A stretch of DNA of 64,000 bases from Cohnella ginsengisoli (GCF_029525555.1 NZ_JAPDHZ010000002.1:1587868-1651867); one strand, 5' to 3'. Shown: positions 48,308-58,763, numbered from the stretch's first letter. A program made the numbers and translations. The notes: a model not told the origin generated them from the letters alone.

Positions 48308-50968
48308 ATGGATAGCTACCTGAGCGTTAAGGATTACGGGGCCGTAGGCAATGGTATAGCCGACGATACGCAAGCGATCGTGAATGCGATCGCCGCAGTA
48401 AATTCATCGAATACGGGGACAACGCCTAAAACAGCAGGCGTGTTTTTCCCTCCTGGGCGTTATCGCTTAGGCACGGGAATCGAATTTCCCCAGCGTGTTA
48501 CCGTGCTTTTCGCCGACCAGGCGATGTTATGGCCGGACGCCGGTGTGACCATCTCTATGTTCAGTCAGATTTCTGCCGGTCTTTTTCCGATATTCGGCGG
48601 AGAGGGACAAGTAGCCGGTCCTATGAACGTTTCGGAGATTTATCCGCAGTGGTATGGAGCGTCCGGCAGCAGAAAAAGCGTCATGGGATCCATCGAAAAA
48701 AACGGTAATCAATTAAAGCTTCAAAACAAGCTCGACTTCAGAAACGGTCAATATGTATCGATCCCCGATGCAGCTCCCTGCCGCGCGACGGCGCCGTCTA
48801 AATTGCAAGCGGCTATCAAAGGCCAAGCGGGAAAAACCGCATACCGTTATAGTGTCGTAGCGCTCGACGATACAGGCGGCATATCGGCATCTGCAACGAT
48901 TATCGTCAACAATGGGCCCGCAGACATTTCTCCCCACAATGCCGTCGTGCTGACATGGTCGCCTGCCGCGAATGCGGCAGCCTATGCCGTATATGGAAGA
49001 ACGGCCGATTCCGTTAAGCTATTGTCCCGCGTTCTCGATCCGGCCTGGACGGATAGCGGTGCGGCCGTCCGCAGCGATGCGCCTTCGATACCCGCGTCGT
49101 TGCCGTCATTGGGCTCGTTCGTTGCCCGTATTATCGGCGGCGCCGGCACGACCGATTTAACGTTGTCCGCTGCCTCGCCGACGGCCGTCAACAAATACGT
49201 CGAGCATGACGATACCCTTCCGCTTAGGCGCGCATTCGCCACGGCAGGAACAACGGGAAAGGTACAGTTGCCGCCAGGCGTCTATCCGGTCTGGGATACG
49301 ATCGTATGCCAAGCGGCTGCGTTCGCGGGTGAAGGAGAGGCTACGCTTTTATTTAAGCCTTATGCCTCGTACGATTTAAAGCCATGCCTGGAAATTTCCC
49401 GGACGAATACCGTCGTTACCGGGATTGGTATCGGGAGCGGACGAGAAGCGTATTCCCTAAACGCGCCCACGTGGGCGGACCCCGCTTTGTTTGCCGGGCA
49501 GAATTACGATATGTTCGTGACCGGCAGCTGCGGGATCCGGATTGTCGGAACGGCCAGGCCTTCGTTTAGAGGCATTCGTATCAGCTCGCTTAAAGCGGGC
49601 GTTTTGCTCGATAATGACGTCGGCCACGTCTATTTTTACGACTGTATGTTAAGCGGTCTCATTGGCGTATATTGTCGGCGTAATGCCGGAGATTATTATT
49701 TTGAAGGATGCGACATCACGGGAACGTTTTGCGGCGTGCTGTTCGGAGTCAAGCCCTATGCCAATCATAACGGAGGGTTTGGCGCCCAGTTCAATCGCGT
49801 TCATATGGGCTTTTCTCCTTATTCGATTTATCAAGCCATAGATGACTCGGACGTATATGGATCTGCAAGCACCGTAATCGGTCTTAGTTGCATTTTCAAT
49901 ACGGTTCAACACGAGCAAATCGGAGAAGCGGCGATTAAATTACTGCCTAAATCCGAATCGAAAATTAGAGTGACCGGCGGATTCGGATTGAGCTGGAGTT
50001 TGCATACTTACTCAAGTCCGCGCCAAGGCTGGCAGTTCGCGCTCCCCGACTCCCTGATGCCTGCGGACAAGCGCCAACAATACGCCGCTTGGTTCGGCAT
50101 ACTGCGAGACAGCGACGTACCACGCGGATCTGTCACCGGCAATCTTAGACCATCGTCTGCGCCCGGGGCCCTCGGTTCAACGAGAATCGAAAAGCTTGCG
50201 GCGACCTCCGATCTGGACGGACTGACGCCGGATTATACGACCGTCGTAACAAAGGAACCCTATGTCGAGATCAATTTGAATGCCGGCACCCTGTATCGCG
50301 ATCGAACGAATCGGGGCTTCAACCCTGTCGGGAGAGGCAACTTGCTGCAAAATCCGGAAGATCCGGCGTCTTATAAGGTAACCGGAGGCCGTTTAAGCGC
50401 TGCGAGCCCTGGAACGTTCGCTTCGCTTGGAGGCGCAGTGAGCGAAGAATTGGGATCTTCTCCGGTCATTTTGCAATTCACGCCGTCATCGCAAGCAGCA
50501 GCTCCTTGTTTAATTCAAATCTTGCTTGCAAAGGCACCCTACGTTGCGCCCGCCGTCCCTTTGTCGTTAAGTTTATGGACCTATACGGACTCCCTAAGCG
50601 GTATAAACGTCAAGCTGAACGCAACGGACTTAGGTACGACGGTTAATCGAATTTTCTACAATCAAACCGTATATCCCAAAGGCGCTTGGACCAAAATTAC
50701 CGGCGTCGACGGGACGCCGATCGACGGCAGCGTGGCTTTTCAGATGATGTCCATCGAGCTTCCTCGGGACCGTCCAACCTACTTCGCCGGACTGATGGTC
50801 TCCGAAGGCCCATTAGCCGCCTATTCCCCGCGCTATCATATCTCCGCCGACGACGACATCGAACTGGTGCGGCCGGGCGACGGCTTGATTCTGACATCGC
50901 CGGGCGGCAAACGGTACCGTCTGACCGTCGACGATCAAGGCCGGATAAACCTTGCACCGCTGACCTAA
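48308..50968 (+). CDS. pectate-lyase-3-like right-handed beta-helix protein with inserted Ig/FN3-like domain
   Basis: An 886-residue protein. The start at 48308 has AAGGTGAT 7 nt upstream. It begins SYLSVKDYGAVGNGIADDTQ, the entry motif of Pectate_lyase_3/GH28-type helices, as also seen in phage tailspikes. The helix is interrupted at about residues 160-290 by an FN3-like module (RYSVVALDDTGGISASATII, then ANAAAYAVYG), then resumes (RRAFATAGTTGKVQLPPGVY). A C-terminal beta-sandwich is likely carbohydrate-binding. No signal peptide is visible from any start, unusual for a polysaccharide-active protein. It follows the hydrolase gene by about 100 bp, so they probably form one unit. Confidence 0.82.
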   Translation: MDSYLSVKDYGAVGNGIADDTQAIVNAIAAVNSSNTGTTPKTAGVFFPPGRYRLGTGIEFPQRVTVLFADQAMLWPDAGVTISMFSQISAGLFPIFGGEGQVAGPMNVSEIYPQWYGASGSRKSVMGSIEKNGNQLKLQNKLDFRNGQYVSIPDAAPCRATAPSKLQAAIKGQAGKTAYRYSVVALDDTGGISASATIIVNNGPADISPHNAVVLTWSPAANAAAYAVYGRTADSVKLLSRVLDPAWTDSGAAVRSDAPSIPASLPSLGSFVARIIGGAGTTDLTLSAASPTAVNKYVEHDDTLPLRRAFATAGTTGKVQLPPGVYPVWDTIVCQAAAFAGEGEATLLFKPYASYDLKPCLEISRTNTVVTGIGIGSGREAYSLNAPTWADPALFAGQNYDMFVTGSCGIRIVGTARPSFRGIRISSLKAGVLLDNDVGHVYFYDCMLSGLIGVYCRRNAGDYYFEGCDITGTFCGVLFGVKPYANHNGGFGAQFNRVHMGFSPYSIYQAIDDSDVYGSASTVIGLSCIFNTVQHEQIGEAAIKLLPKSESKIRVTGGFGLSWSLHTYSSPRQGWQFALPDSLMPADKRQQYAAWFGILRDSDVPRGSVTGNLRPSSAPGALGSTRIEKLAATSDLDGLTPDYTTVVTKEPYVEINLNAGTLYRDRTNRGFNPVGRGNLLQNPEDPASYKVTGGRLSAASPGTFASLGGAVSEELGSSPVILQFTPSSQAAAPCLIQILLAKAPYVAPAVPLSLSLWTYTDSLSGINVKLNATDLGTTVNRIFYNQTVYPKGAWTKITGVDGTPIDGSVAFQMMSIELPRDRPTYFAGLMVSEGPLAAYSPRYHISADDDIELVRPGDGLILTSPGGKRYRLTVDDQGRINLAPLT

Positions 50969-50986
50969 ACGCGAGACAAACGGCTC

Positions 50987-51020
50987 GGCCCTTGCCCGCT
51001 GTAGGGACAAGGGCCTTCTT
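50987..51020 (+). terminator. terminator after the beta-helix gene
   Basis: GGCCCTTGCCC pairs with GGGaCAAGGGCC (one bulged base), followed by TTCTT. Confidence 0.7.
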
Positions 51021-51042
51021 AGGGGCATATGTATATCAATCA

Positions 51043-51057
51043 GATACATAACGTATA
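51043..51057. promoter_or_regulatory. GATAC-N5-GTATC-type operator before the XRE gene
   Basis: GATAC-ATAAC-GTATA has one mismatch to the palindrome, 112 bp before the XRE start. Two further TGTATC half sites lie at 51099-51104 and 51118-51123. This suggests autoregulation. Confidence 0.55.
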
Positions 51058-51168
51058 CTGACTATAAAGATAGCTTAACATAACTTAATGTGACGTTTTG
51101 TATCAACTAATGCAAATGTATCGCTAAACGTTTATCATAAAGTGACGGGATAAAAGGAGGGAATTCGT

Positions 51169-51540
51169 ATGAATATTGGCAGCCGCATCGCCTATCTTCG
51201 TGATCAATCCGGCTGGACACAAGAAGAATTGTCCTCTTCCCTTGGCATTACCAGGGCCGCCCTTTCGCATTACGAGAAAAACAGGCGCGAACCTGATACG
51301 GAAATGCTGACCAAGTTGGCCGATCTGTTCCAGGTTTCGATCGACTATCTTGTGGGAAGAACGCACCAGCCCCAGATGACGTTAGATGCTGAAGTGCGCC
51401 AGTTCACCGATCAATTAGAGCTCTCCGACGCCGACCAGCTGCTGGAGAGCTTCGCGTTAACGATCGACGGCCGGCGGCTGTCCAAGGAAGAAGCCAAGCG
51501 CTTTATCGCTTTTATAAGAGCAGAGAGATCGCTGGGCTGA
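51169..51540 (+). CDS. XRE-family transcriptional regulator
   Basis: A 123-residue regulator. The N-terminal HTH_3 domain (1-62) reads IAYLRDQSGWTQEELSSSLG and ITRAALSHYEKNRREPDTEM. The C-terminal half is helical, perhaps for oligomerisation. AAAAGGAGGG gives a strong ribosome binding site. It is preceded by one degenerate GATAC-N5-GTATC site and half sites, and followed by a terminator. I infer that it binds these palindromes and so regulates the EPS and lasso operons, in the manner of SinR-like regulators. The sequence does not prove it. Confidence 0.9.
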   Translation: MNIGSRIAYLRDQSGWTQEELSSSLGITRAALSHYEKNRREPDTEMLTKLADLFQVSIDYLVGRTHQPQMTLDAEVRQFTDQLELSDADQLLESFALTIDGRRLSKEEAKRFIAFIRAERSLG

Positions 51541-51568
51541 ACGCACGATTTGGCGCGTCATGTGCAAG

Positions 51569-51610
51569 ATACCCCGATGCCGCTTGGGGGCGGCCGGGGT
51601 ATTTTTCTTT
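51569..51610 (+). terminator. terminator of the XRE gene
   Basis: ATACCCCG pairs with CGGGGTAT around an inner GCCGC/GCGGC, followed by TTTTTCTTTTT. Confidence 0.85.
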
Positions 51611-51769
51611 TTACACGGTATTCTGTTGATTTTCTTTCCGTTGTTCTTCCTTTTCGAACGCTTCCCATTTGCTGACGTCGATGCCAAGCTGGGTAAGAAT
51701 GGTATGAATGCTAATCTCGACTGGGCTGTTCCCGGACGATTCTAAGCGTGGATCCCTCTCCCTCTCCAT
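51611..51769 (-). CDS. 52-residue charged protein converging on the XRE gene
   Basis: The frame reads MERERDPRLESSGNSPVEIS, then IHTILTQLGIDVSKWEAFEK and a Glu/Lys/Gln-rich end. The amphipathic pattern looks like a real small helical protein. A -10 box (TATAAT on the minus strand near 51822-51827) lies about 55 nt upstream. The ribosome binding site is poor (AGGGG 14 nt upstream). I do not recognise a family. Its closeness to the regulator suggests a partner or antagonist, but this is only positional. Confidence 0.5.
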   Translation of the reverse strand: MERERDPRLESSGNSPVEISIHTILTQLGIDVSKWEAFEKEEQRKENQQNTV

Positions 51770-52105
51770 CTCCGCACCAAAATCCCCTCTCTGGAAAATG
51801 AAACCTAATTCAACTAATCCTTATTATAAGGGACAAGGAATGCGGAGGGTGTCGAGTGATGTATGTCTCCGTATTTTTTTTATCGTCAAGCCGGAATAGA
51901 GAGCTGAAATGCCTTGTCCGATCCTACCTGGGACATGCGCTCCGGCTCGCGCATGAAAGACTTGAGGCTCTAGGGAAGCTTCTCTGACATATGGGCTAAA
52001 AGTCGGCGAACCCGCGTATCGCGCGGGATTGAAGGCTCAGGCCCTCTCATGAAGCCGATTTCAAAAAGCGCATTCCCGCAATCGGTATTGTCGCATTTCG
52101 GGTAG
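51770..52105. other. gene-free stretch between the small protein and gltB
   Basis: It contains the -10 element of the 52-residue gene, a CCCGCG/CGCGGG hairpin near 52011-52027 without a T tract, and no ORF with a ribosome binding site. Nothing else recognised. Confidence 0.5.
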
Positions 52106-52156
52106 AAAAAAAATACGGAACGGAGCGGGAAACCACCCGCTTCATTCCGTATTTTT
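52106..52156 (-). terminator. gltB terminator (hairpin usable in both directions)
   Basis: AAAAATACGGAA pairs with TTCCGTATTTTT around an inner GCGGG/CCCGC. The minus strand ends in a T8 tract. About 90 nt after the gltB stop. Confidence 0.85.
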
Positions 52157-52244
52157 ATGTCTTAAAAGTCTGTTTTATTCCCGTTCTTCCCGCTTTTTCT
52201 GCAGTCGAACGATTGTGCCGATTGTCGTCATACCGCGAAAATCG

Positions 52245-55200
52245 TCAATTGCCGCCGACGCGCGACAAGTCGCGCATATTGGCTTCGAAGGCGGCCAGGA
52301 GGGCTTGCTCTCCGCTCAGACCCTGCGCCTTCACCTTCTCGATCTGCTCCATCATCCGCTTGTAGTCTTTCGGGATGACCTTGACGATCTTCGGCAAGAC
52401 GGCTTCCCAATCGCTCAGGACGCGCTCGCCCAGCTCGCTGTCGGTATAGCGGACATGGTTTTCGATCAAGCCGCGGACTTCGGCGATCTCGCGTTCTTCC
52501 TCGAGCGACTCCAGGCTAACCATTTCGAAATTGCAGCGCTTGACGAAGTCGCCGTTCCAATCCACGACGTACGCGATGCCTCCGGACATGCCGGCGGCAA
52601 AGTTGCGTCCGGTGCGGCCCAGAATAACGACGCGTCCGCCCGTCATGTATTCGCAGCCGTGGTCGCCGACGCCTTCGACGACGACGTTCGCGCCGCTGTT
52701 GCGAACCGCGAACCGCTCGCCTGCGACGCCGCGGATATACGCTTCGCCGCCCGTAGCGCCGTACAGCGCCGTATTGCCGGCGATGATGTTGTCCTCGGCC
52801 TTAAAGGTCGCGGACTGCGAAGGGAACACGGCAATCTTGCCGCCCGACAGGCCCTTGCCGATGTAGTCGTTGGCGTCGCCTTCGAGCGTCAGCGTCATGC
52901 CCTTCGGGATAAACGCGCCGAAGCTCTGTCCGGCCGTGCCGACGAAGTGGAACGCGATCGTGTCTTCAGGCAGACCGGCCTTGCCGTGACGGCTCGTCAC
53001 CTCGTGGCCGACGATCGTGCCGACGACGCGGTTCGTATTCTTGATCGGGAACGTGCCGCGCACGCGCTCGCCGCTCTCGATCGCGGGGAGCGCCGCCTGC
53101 AGCAGATGCTGCATGTCGAGCGACTCCTCGAGGCCGTGGTTCTGCGACTTGCGGTTGAAGCGGAACGAGCCCTCGGGCAGCTCCGGCATATACAGCAGAT
53201 CGGTCAGGTCCACGCCCTTCGCCTTGAAGTGCGAGACCGCCTTCTTCGTATCCAGGCGGTCCGTACGTCCGACCATCTCTTCGATGGTGCGGAAGCCCAG
53301 CTGCGCCATGATCTCGCGAAGCTCCTCGGCGAGGAAGCGCATGTAGTTAACCACATACTCCGGATCGCCCATGAACTTCTTGCGAAGCTCGGGGTTTTGC
53401 GTCGCGACGCCGACCGGGCAGGTGTCGAGCTGGCACACGCGCATCATGATGCAGCCCAGCACGACGAGCGGAGCGGTCGAGAAGCCGTACTCCTCGGCGC
53501 CCAGCAGCGCGGCGATCGCGATGTCGCGTCCGGTCATCATCTTGCCGTCCGTCTCCACGACGACGCGGTCGCGCAGATTGTTCAGAATCAGCGTCTGGTG
53601 CGTCTCGGCGAGACCGAGCTCCCACGGCAGGCCCGCGTGGCGGATCGAGCCGATCGGCGAAGCGCCGGTGCCGCCGTCGTAGCCGCTGACGAGGATGACG
53701 TCCGCGCGTCCCTTGGCTACGCCTGCCGCGATCGTGCCTACGCCGACCTCGGAGACGAGCTTGACGTTGATGCGCGCCTTCGGGTTGGCGTTCTTCAGAT
53801 CATGGATCAGCTCGGCCAGATCCTCGATCGAATAGATATCGTGATGCGGCGGCGGCGAGATGAGGCCTACGCCCGGCGTCGTGCCGCGCACTTCGGCGAC
53901 CCAAGGATACACCTTGCGGCCCATCAGCTGTCCGCCTTCTCCCGGCTTCGCGCCTTGCGCCATCTTGATCTGGATCTCGTCGGCGTTGGACAGATAGTAG
54001 CTCGTGACGCCGAAGCGTCCCGAAGCGACCTGCTTGATCGCGCTGCGGCGGGAATCGCCGTTGGCGTCCGGAATGAAGCGAGCCGGATCTTCGCCGCCTT
54101 CGCCCGAGTTGGACTTGCCGCCGATGCGGTTCATCGCGATCGCGAGCGATTCGTGCGCTTCCTTCGAGATCGAGCCGAACGACATCGCGCCGGACTTGAA
54201 CCGCTTGAAGATCGACTCGGCCGGTTCGACCTCTTCGATCGGCACCGGCGGCTGGTCGAACTTAAAGTCGAGCAGCGAGCGCAGCGTGCGGATCTCCTCG
54301 TATTCGCCTTGGACGAGCGAGGAGAACTTTTTTGTACAGGTTGTAGTCGTTGGAACGCGTCGCCATCTGCAGCGTGTGGATCGTCTTCGGGTTGAAGAGG
54401 TGATCCTCGCCGTCCTTGCGCCACTGGTAATCGCCGCCGGAATCGAGCTCGTGCTCTGCGCCCTCTTGCGTCGCGAACGCGCGGGCATGGGCCTTCAGCG
54501 TATCGCTCGCGATCGTCTCGAGGCCGACGCCGCCGATCCGGGACGGCGTCCACGTGAAGTGACTGTCGATCAGATCGCCCCGCAGGCCGATCGCTTCGAA
54601 GATCTGCGCGCCGCGGTACGATTGGATCGTGGAGATGCCCATCTTGGACAGCACCTTCACGACGCCCTTATTGGCAGCCTTCAGATAGTTCTTGACGGCC
54701 TTCTCATGCGAGATATTGCGCAGCATACCCTGACGGATCAGGTCGTCGAGCGTCTCGAACGCCAGGTACGGATTCACCGCGCTGACGCCGTAGCCGATCA
54801 GCAGCGCGAAATGATGCACCTCGCGCGGCTCGCCGGATTCGAGAAGGATGCTGACCTTGGTCCGCGTGCCTTGACGGATCAGATGGTGATGGACCGTCGA
54901 TACGGCGAGCAGCGAAGGGATGGCCGCATTGTCGGCGTCGATGCCGCGGTCGGACAGGATCAAAATGTTGTGGCCGTGCTTCATGACGCGATCGACCGCT
55001 GCGCACAGCTCGTCGAGCGCCTTCTTCAGGCCCGCTTCGCCTTCGCCAGCCGGGAAGTAGATCGGCAGCGTGATCGACTTGAAGCCCGGACGATGGACAT
55101 GGCGCAGCTTGGCGAAGTCCTCGTTGGACAGGATCGGCGACACGAGACGAATATGGCGGCAGCTCTCCGGCTCCGGCTTGAGCAGATTGCGCTCCGGTCC

Positions 55201-56850
55201 GACCGTCGTGTAGGTGGACGTGACGATCTCCTCGCGGATCGCGTCGATCGGCGGGTTCGTCACCTGCGCGAACAGCTGCTTAAAGTAGTTGAACAACCGC
55301 TGCGGACGGTCGGACAGCACCGCGAGCGGCGCGTCGTAGCCCATCGAAGCGAGCGGCTCGACGCCTGCGGTGGCCATCGGCTCGATGATCTTGCGCACGT
55401 CCTCGAACGAGTAGCCGAACGCCTGCTGGCGCTGCTGTACCGTCGCGTGGTCGAGCTCGGGCAGCTCGAGCGCCTCGGGCAGCTCCTCGAGGTCGACGAG
55501 ATGCTCGTTCAGCCATTCGCGATAAGGATGCTCGGAGACGATCGCCTTCTTGAGCTCCTCGTCGGCGATGATGCGGCCTTCCTTGGTGTCGACCATCAGC
55601 ATGCGGCCCGGACGCAAACGGTCTTTAAGCACGATCTCTTCCTGCGGAATCTCGATGACGCCGGCTTCGGAAGCCATGATGATGATGTCGTCCTTCGTCA
55701 CGCAATAGCGCGCAGGGCGCAGACCGTTGCGGTCCAGTACCGCGCCGATCTGAACGCCGTCGGTAAAGCCCATCGCGGCAGGACCGTCCCACGGCTCCAT
55801 CAGCGTGCTGTGATATTCGTAGAAGGCGCGCTTGTCGTCGTCCATCTGCTCGTCGTTCTGCCAAGGCTCGGGTACCATCATCATCGCGCAGTGCGCGAGC
55901 GGGCGGCCGGCCAGGTACATGAACTCGAACGTATTGTCGAACTTGCCCGTGTCGGAGCCGTCATGATTGATGACCGGCTTAACCTTCTCCAGATCGTCGC
56001 CGAAAAGCTCGGATTCGAACAACGTCTGGCGGGCGTGCATCCAGTTCTCGTTGCCGCGCAGCGTGTTGATCTCTCCGTTGTGGATCAGATAATGGAACGG
56101 ATGCGCGCGCTCCCAGCTCGGGAATGTGTTCGTCGAGAAACGGGAGTGGACGAGCGCGATCGCCGAAACGAGCGCGGGATCGTGAAGCTCCGTATAGAAA
56201 TGGCCGACCTGCTCCGTCGTGAGCATGCCTTTGTAGATGATCTTCTTGGAAGAGAGGCTTGGCACGTAGAAGATCTCGCCGTCCGGAATGCCGGAGTAGC
56301 GGATCGCCTTCTCGGCGCGCTTGCGGAGCACGTACAGCTTGCGCTCATAAGCCAGATCGTCCGCGAGAACGGCCGGACGCCCGACGAATACTTGGCGCAC
56401 GAACGGCTTGACGCGCTTCGCCGAAATGCCCAGCGTGCTGTCGTCGGTCGGAACCGTACGCCATCCGATGACGGACAGGCCCTCTTCCGTCGCGATCCCT
56501 TCGAACAGCGCTTCATGCTCGGCGCGGCGCGAATCGTCCTGCGTCAGGAATACCATGCCGACCGCATACTGTCCGGGTTCCGGCAGGGAAAATCCGAGCG
56601 GACCGGTCTCTCGCGCGAAAAAATCGTGCGGAATCTGCAGCAGAATGCCCGCTCCGTCTCCGGAGTTCGGCTCGGCGCCTTGGCCGCCGCGATGCTCCAT
56701 GTTAATAAGAAGACTTAAGGCTTGCTCGACGATCTCATGCGACTTCCGGCCTTTGATATGGGCGACGAATCCCATCCCGCAAGCATCCCGCTCATATTGC
56801 GGATCGTACAGCCCCTGCTTCGGGGGCAATCCGTTCACGAATTGTGTCAT
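52245..56850 (-). CDS. gltB: glutamate synthase large subunit (one frameshift)
   Basis: After correcting one T6 run (54328-54333) the protein has 1534 residues, the normal length. Domains: class II amidotransferase with nucleophile Cys in [15 protein letters not shown]; a central domain; an FMN-binding synthase domain with the [3Fe-4S] ligands C-x5-C-x4-C in [15 protein letters not shown]; and a C-terminal GXGXG beta-helix ([14 protein letters not shown]). It makes glutamate from glutamine and 2-oxoglutarate. No small subunit (gltD) lies beside it, so it may be elsewhere, or the enzyme may be ferredoxin-dependent. I place the start at ATG 56850. TTG 56862 is an alternative. Bacillus calls this gene gltA. 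Confidence 0.95.
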
Positions 56851-56960
56851 GATGAAGCGCAACCTTTCTATAGAAAAAATGGGGTGTCGAGAGCCAACGG
56901 TTCGACGGCGTCCGGCCGGTCAAATAAAGTTCGGCGAACGGCAGGCGGGATGCGGCGCGG

Positions 56961-56987
56961 AATAATATGATCTGCTACAATATTATT
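56961..56987. promoter_or_regulatory. AATAATAT-N11-ATATTATT inverted repeat upstream of gltB
   Basis: Perfect 8-bp arms are separated by 11 bp, about 110 bp upstream of the gltB start. This T-N11-A geometry is typical of LysR-family operators. In Bacillus the glutamate synthase genes are activated by the LysR protein GltC. No lysR gene is present in this window. Confidence 0.5.
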
Positions 56988-57206
56988 GGCAGCGCATGAA
57001 CGCCCGAATAATCGAAGGAAAACGGCGAGGTAACGGGAAATCGTTCGGGATTTGCTTCGAAAATTCGTGCAAAACTAATAAATATACCTTTTTTATTGTT
57101 ATGCTATTTTAACATTACAGCGTCAGCAAAGGCAATTTAATATTTTTATGAAGGCGATAATCAATGTTTGGCTGATCCCGCAGCCCGCCTTCGGAAGGAG
57201 AAAGAT

Positions 57207-58511
57207 ATGAAGATTCAAGCAAGACGCCGCTCTGCGGCGCTGCTCGTCGCCCTCGCCGTAGGCGCCGTCCCGGTCGCCGCTCATGCCGCGGGCGAGCAGA
57301 CCGCGCCGACCGCGGCAGCGCACGACGCATTCAAGATCGTGGCGCTCGGCGACTCGATCTCGCTGGGCTACGAGCCTGGCGTGACCCGCGCCGCCGACAT
57401 ATACGGTTATGCGGACAGGTTATATGTCAACGCGCTGCTTCACGGACGCGCGGAGCTCGCCAACTACGGCGCGCTGGGCTTGCAGAACGCCGGTCTGACC
57501 CAGCTGCTTGCCGGCGCCGCCGAGGGCCGCAAGCTGACGGCGGACGACCTGCAGGACTACGCCGCCTACGATCCCGCCGCCAAAGCCCAAGCGGATGCGG
57601 TAGCCGCTGGCGCCCCCGCGCTTCGGGACAGCCTGGCCGATGCGGATCTCGTTGCGCTCACGATCGGCGGCAACGATTTTGCCGCTCTCGTCCGCGACCT
57701 CGTCGGCAAGACCGGCGGCGACGCCGCGGCTTCCTTCGAGAAGACGTTTGACGAAAAGCTGAATAATTATGCAGAACAATTGCAAGCCAACCTTCGTACG
57801 CTTCGCAGCCTCGCGCCTCAGGCGCGCATTGAAGTCGCCGATCAATATTCGCCCGTATCCAAAATCGTGGGCGACTCGCTCTACGCCGAGCTGAACGCCT
57901 CGATCGCCAAGCTGAGCGCCAAACTCGACGAACTTAAGACCTCGCTCGCTGCCGAAGGCGTAGCGATCGACATCGTACATATCGGCGGCGCGTTCCAAGG
58001 CAAGGAAGCCCTGTACACGCACTTCAGCCCTGTTTTCGGCGTGACCGACATCCATCCGACCCAAGCCGGCTACGAAACGATCGCGCGTGCGTTCGCGGCT
58101 CCGGTCTGGCCGGATTATACGGAGATTGCCCCTTCGGATAAGGCGGCGAATCCCGCGCCGACCGTCTATATCAAAGGCAAGCTGCTCACGACGCAGAACA
58201 AGCCTCAGCTGAAGAGCAACACGACCTTCCTGGCCTTAAGCGACATCGCCGCTGCGACGGGCGCCGAGCTGCTGTGGGACAACAAGACCAAGACCGCCAC
58301 GTTCAAGCAAAACGGCCGCGAGGTGAAGCTCACGATCGGCGCAAAATCCATCGTCATAGGCGGCGTGAAGCAGGCGCTGAACGTGCCCGCCTACTTGCAG
58401 ACGGTCGGCAAAGAAAGCAAAACGTACGTCCCGCTCGCCGCGATCACGCAAGGGCTCGACTATCAGGTCGTCTACCAGGCCAAGCTGCACACGGCATTCA
58501 TCAATTCTTGA
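57207..58511 (+). CDS. secreted SGNH/GDSL esterase with copper-amine-oxidase-like N-terminal (stalk) domain
   Basis: A 434-residue protein. Signal peptide 1-27, then an SGNH hydrolase (about 35-305) with the block I Ser in ALGDSISLGYEPG, the oxyanion Asn in TIGGNDFAAL and the Asp-His pair in VTDIHPTQAGY. The C-terminal Cu_amine_oxidN1 domain (about 325-434, with LSDIAAATGAELLWDNKTKT and AFINS at the end) is a common wall-associated module in Paenibacillaceae. It probably deacylates a surface glycan or lipid. The start at 57207 has AAGGAG 7 nt upstream. It is divergent from gltB. Confidence 0.9.
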   Translation: MKIQARRRSAALLVALAVGAVPVAAHAAGEQTAPTAAAHDAFKIVALGDSISLGYEPGVTRAADIYGYADRLYVNALLHGRAELANYGALGLQNAGLTQLLAGAAEGRKLTADDLQDYAAYDPAAKAQADAVAAGAPALRDSLADADLVALTIGGNDFAALVRDLVGKTGGDAAASFEKTFDEKLNNYAEQLQANLRTLRSLAPQARIEVADQYSPVSKIVGDSLYAELNASIAKLSAKLDELKTSLAAEGVAIDIVHIGGAFQGKEALYTHFSPVFGVTDIHPTQAGYETIARAFAAPVWPDYTEIAPSDKAANPAPTVYIKGKLLTTQNKPQLKSNTTFLALSDIAAATGAELLWDNKTKTATFKQNGREVKLTIGAKSIVIGGVKQALNVPAYLQTVGKESKTYVPLAAITQGLDYQVVYQAKLHTAFINS

Positions 58512-58541
58512 TTTTAAAAAAATTACTTCCTTATTAAGGAG

Positions 58542-58572
58542 TCGCCCGCGAGCCATTCGCGGGCGATTTTTT
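58542..58572 (+). terminator. terminator of the SGNH esterase gene
   Basis: TCGCCCGCGA pairs with TCGCGGGCGA, followed by T6. Confidence 0.9.
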
Positions 58573-58708
58573 CATGTCAATCGTTCCTGCGGGCGCTCTA
58601 CGCGCGTAAATCAAGCAATAACGAGTTCGTCGTTCAGTTGCGCTTATGCTTTACAGGATGGCACTCTCGCCGATTGACTATGCAATATAGAATTTCGTGT
58701 CGCAGATT

Positions 58709-58746
58709 AAAGGCCGCCCTCGGCCCAATCGGACCGGAGGCGGCCT
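58709..58746 (-). terminator. terminator of the Ig-like repeat gene
   Basis: AAGGCCGCC pairs with GGCGGCCTT around an inner CGG/CCG. The minus strand continues TTTAATCT. About 20 nt after the stop codon. Confidence 0.7.
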
Positions 58747-58763
58747 TGCAAAAAGCCGGAGCC

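Noticed and set aside
51457..51687. 76-residue minus-strand ORF over the XRE terminator
   Set aside because: It is antisense to the XRE gene end and through the terminator hairpin. The 52-residue frame at 51611-51769 is the better gene.
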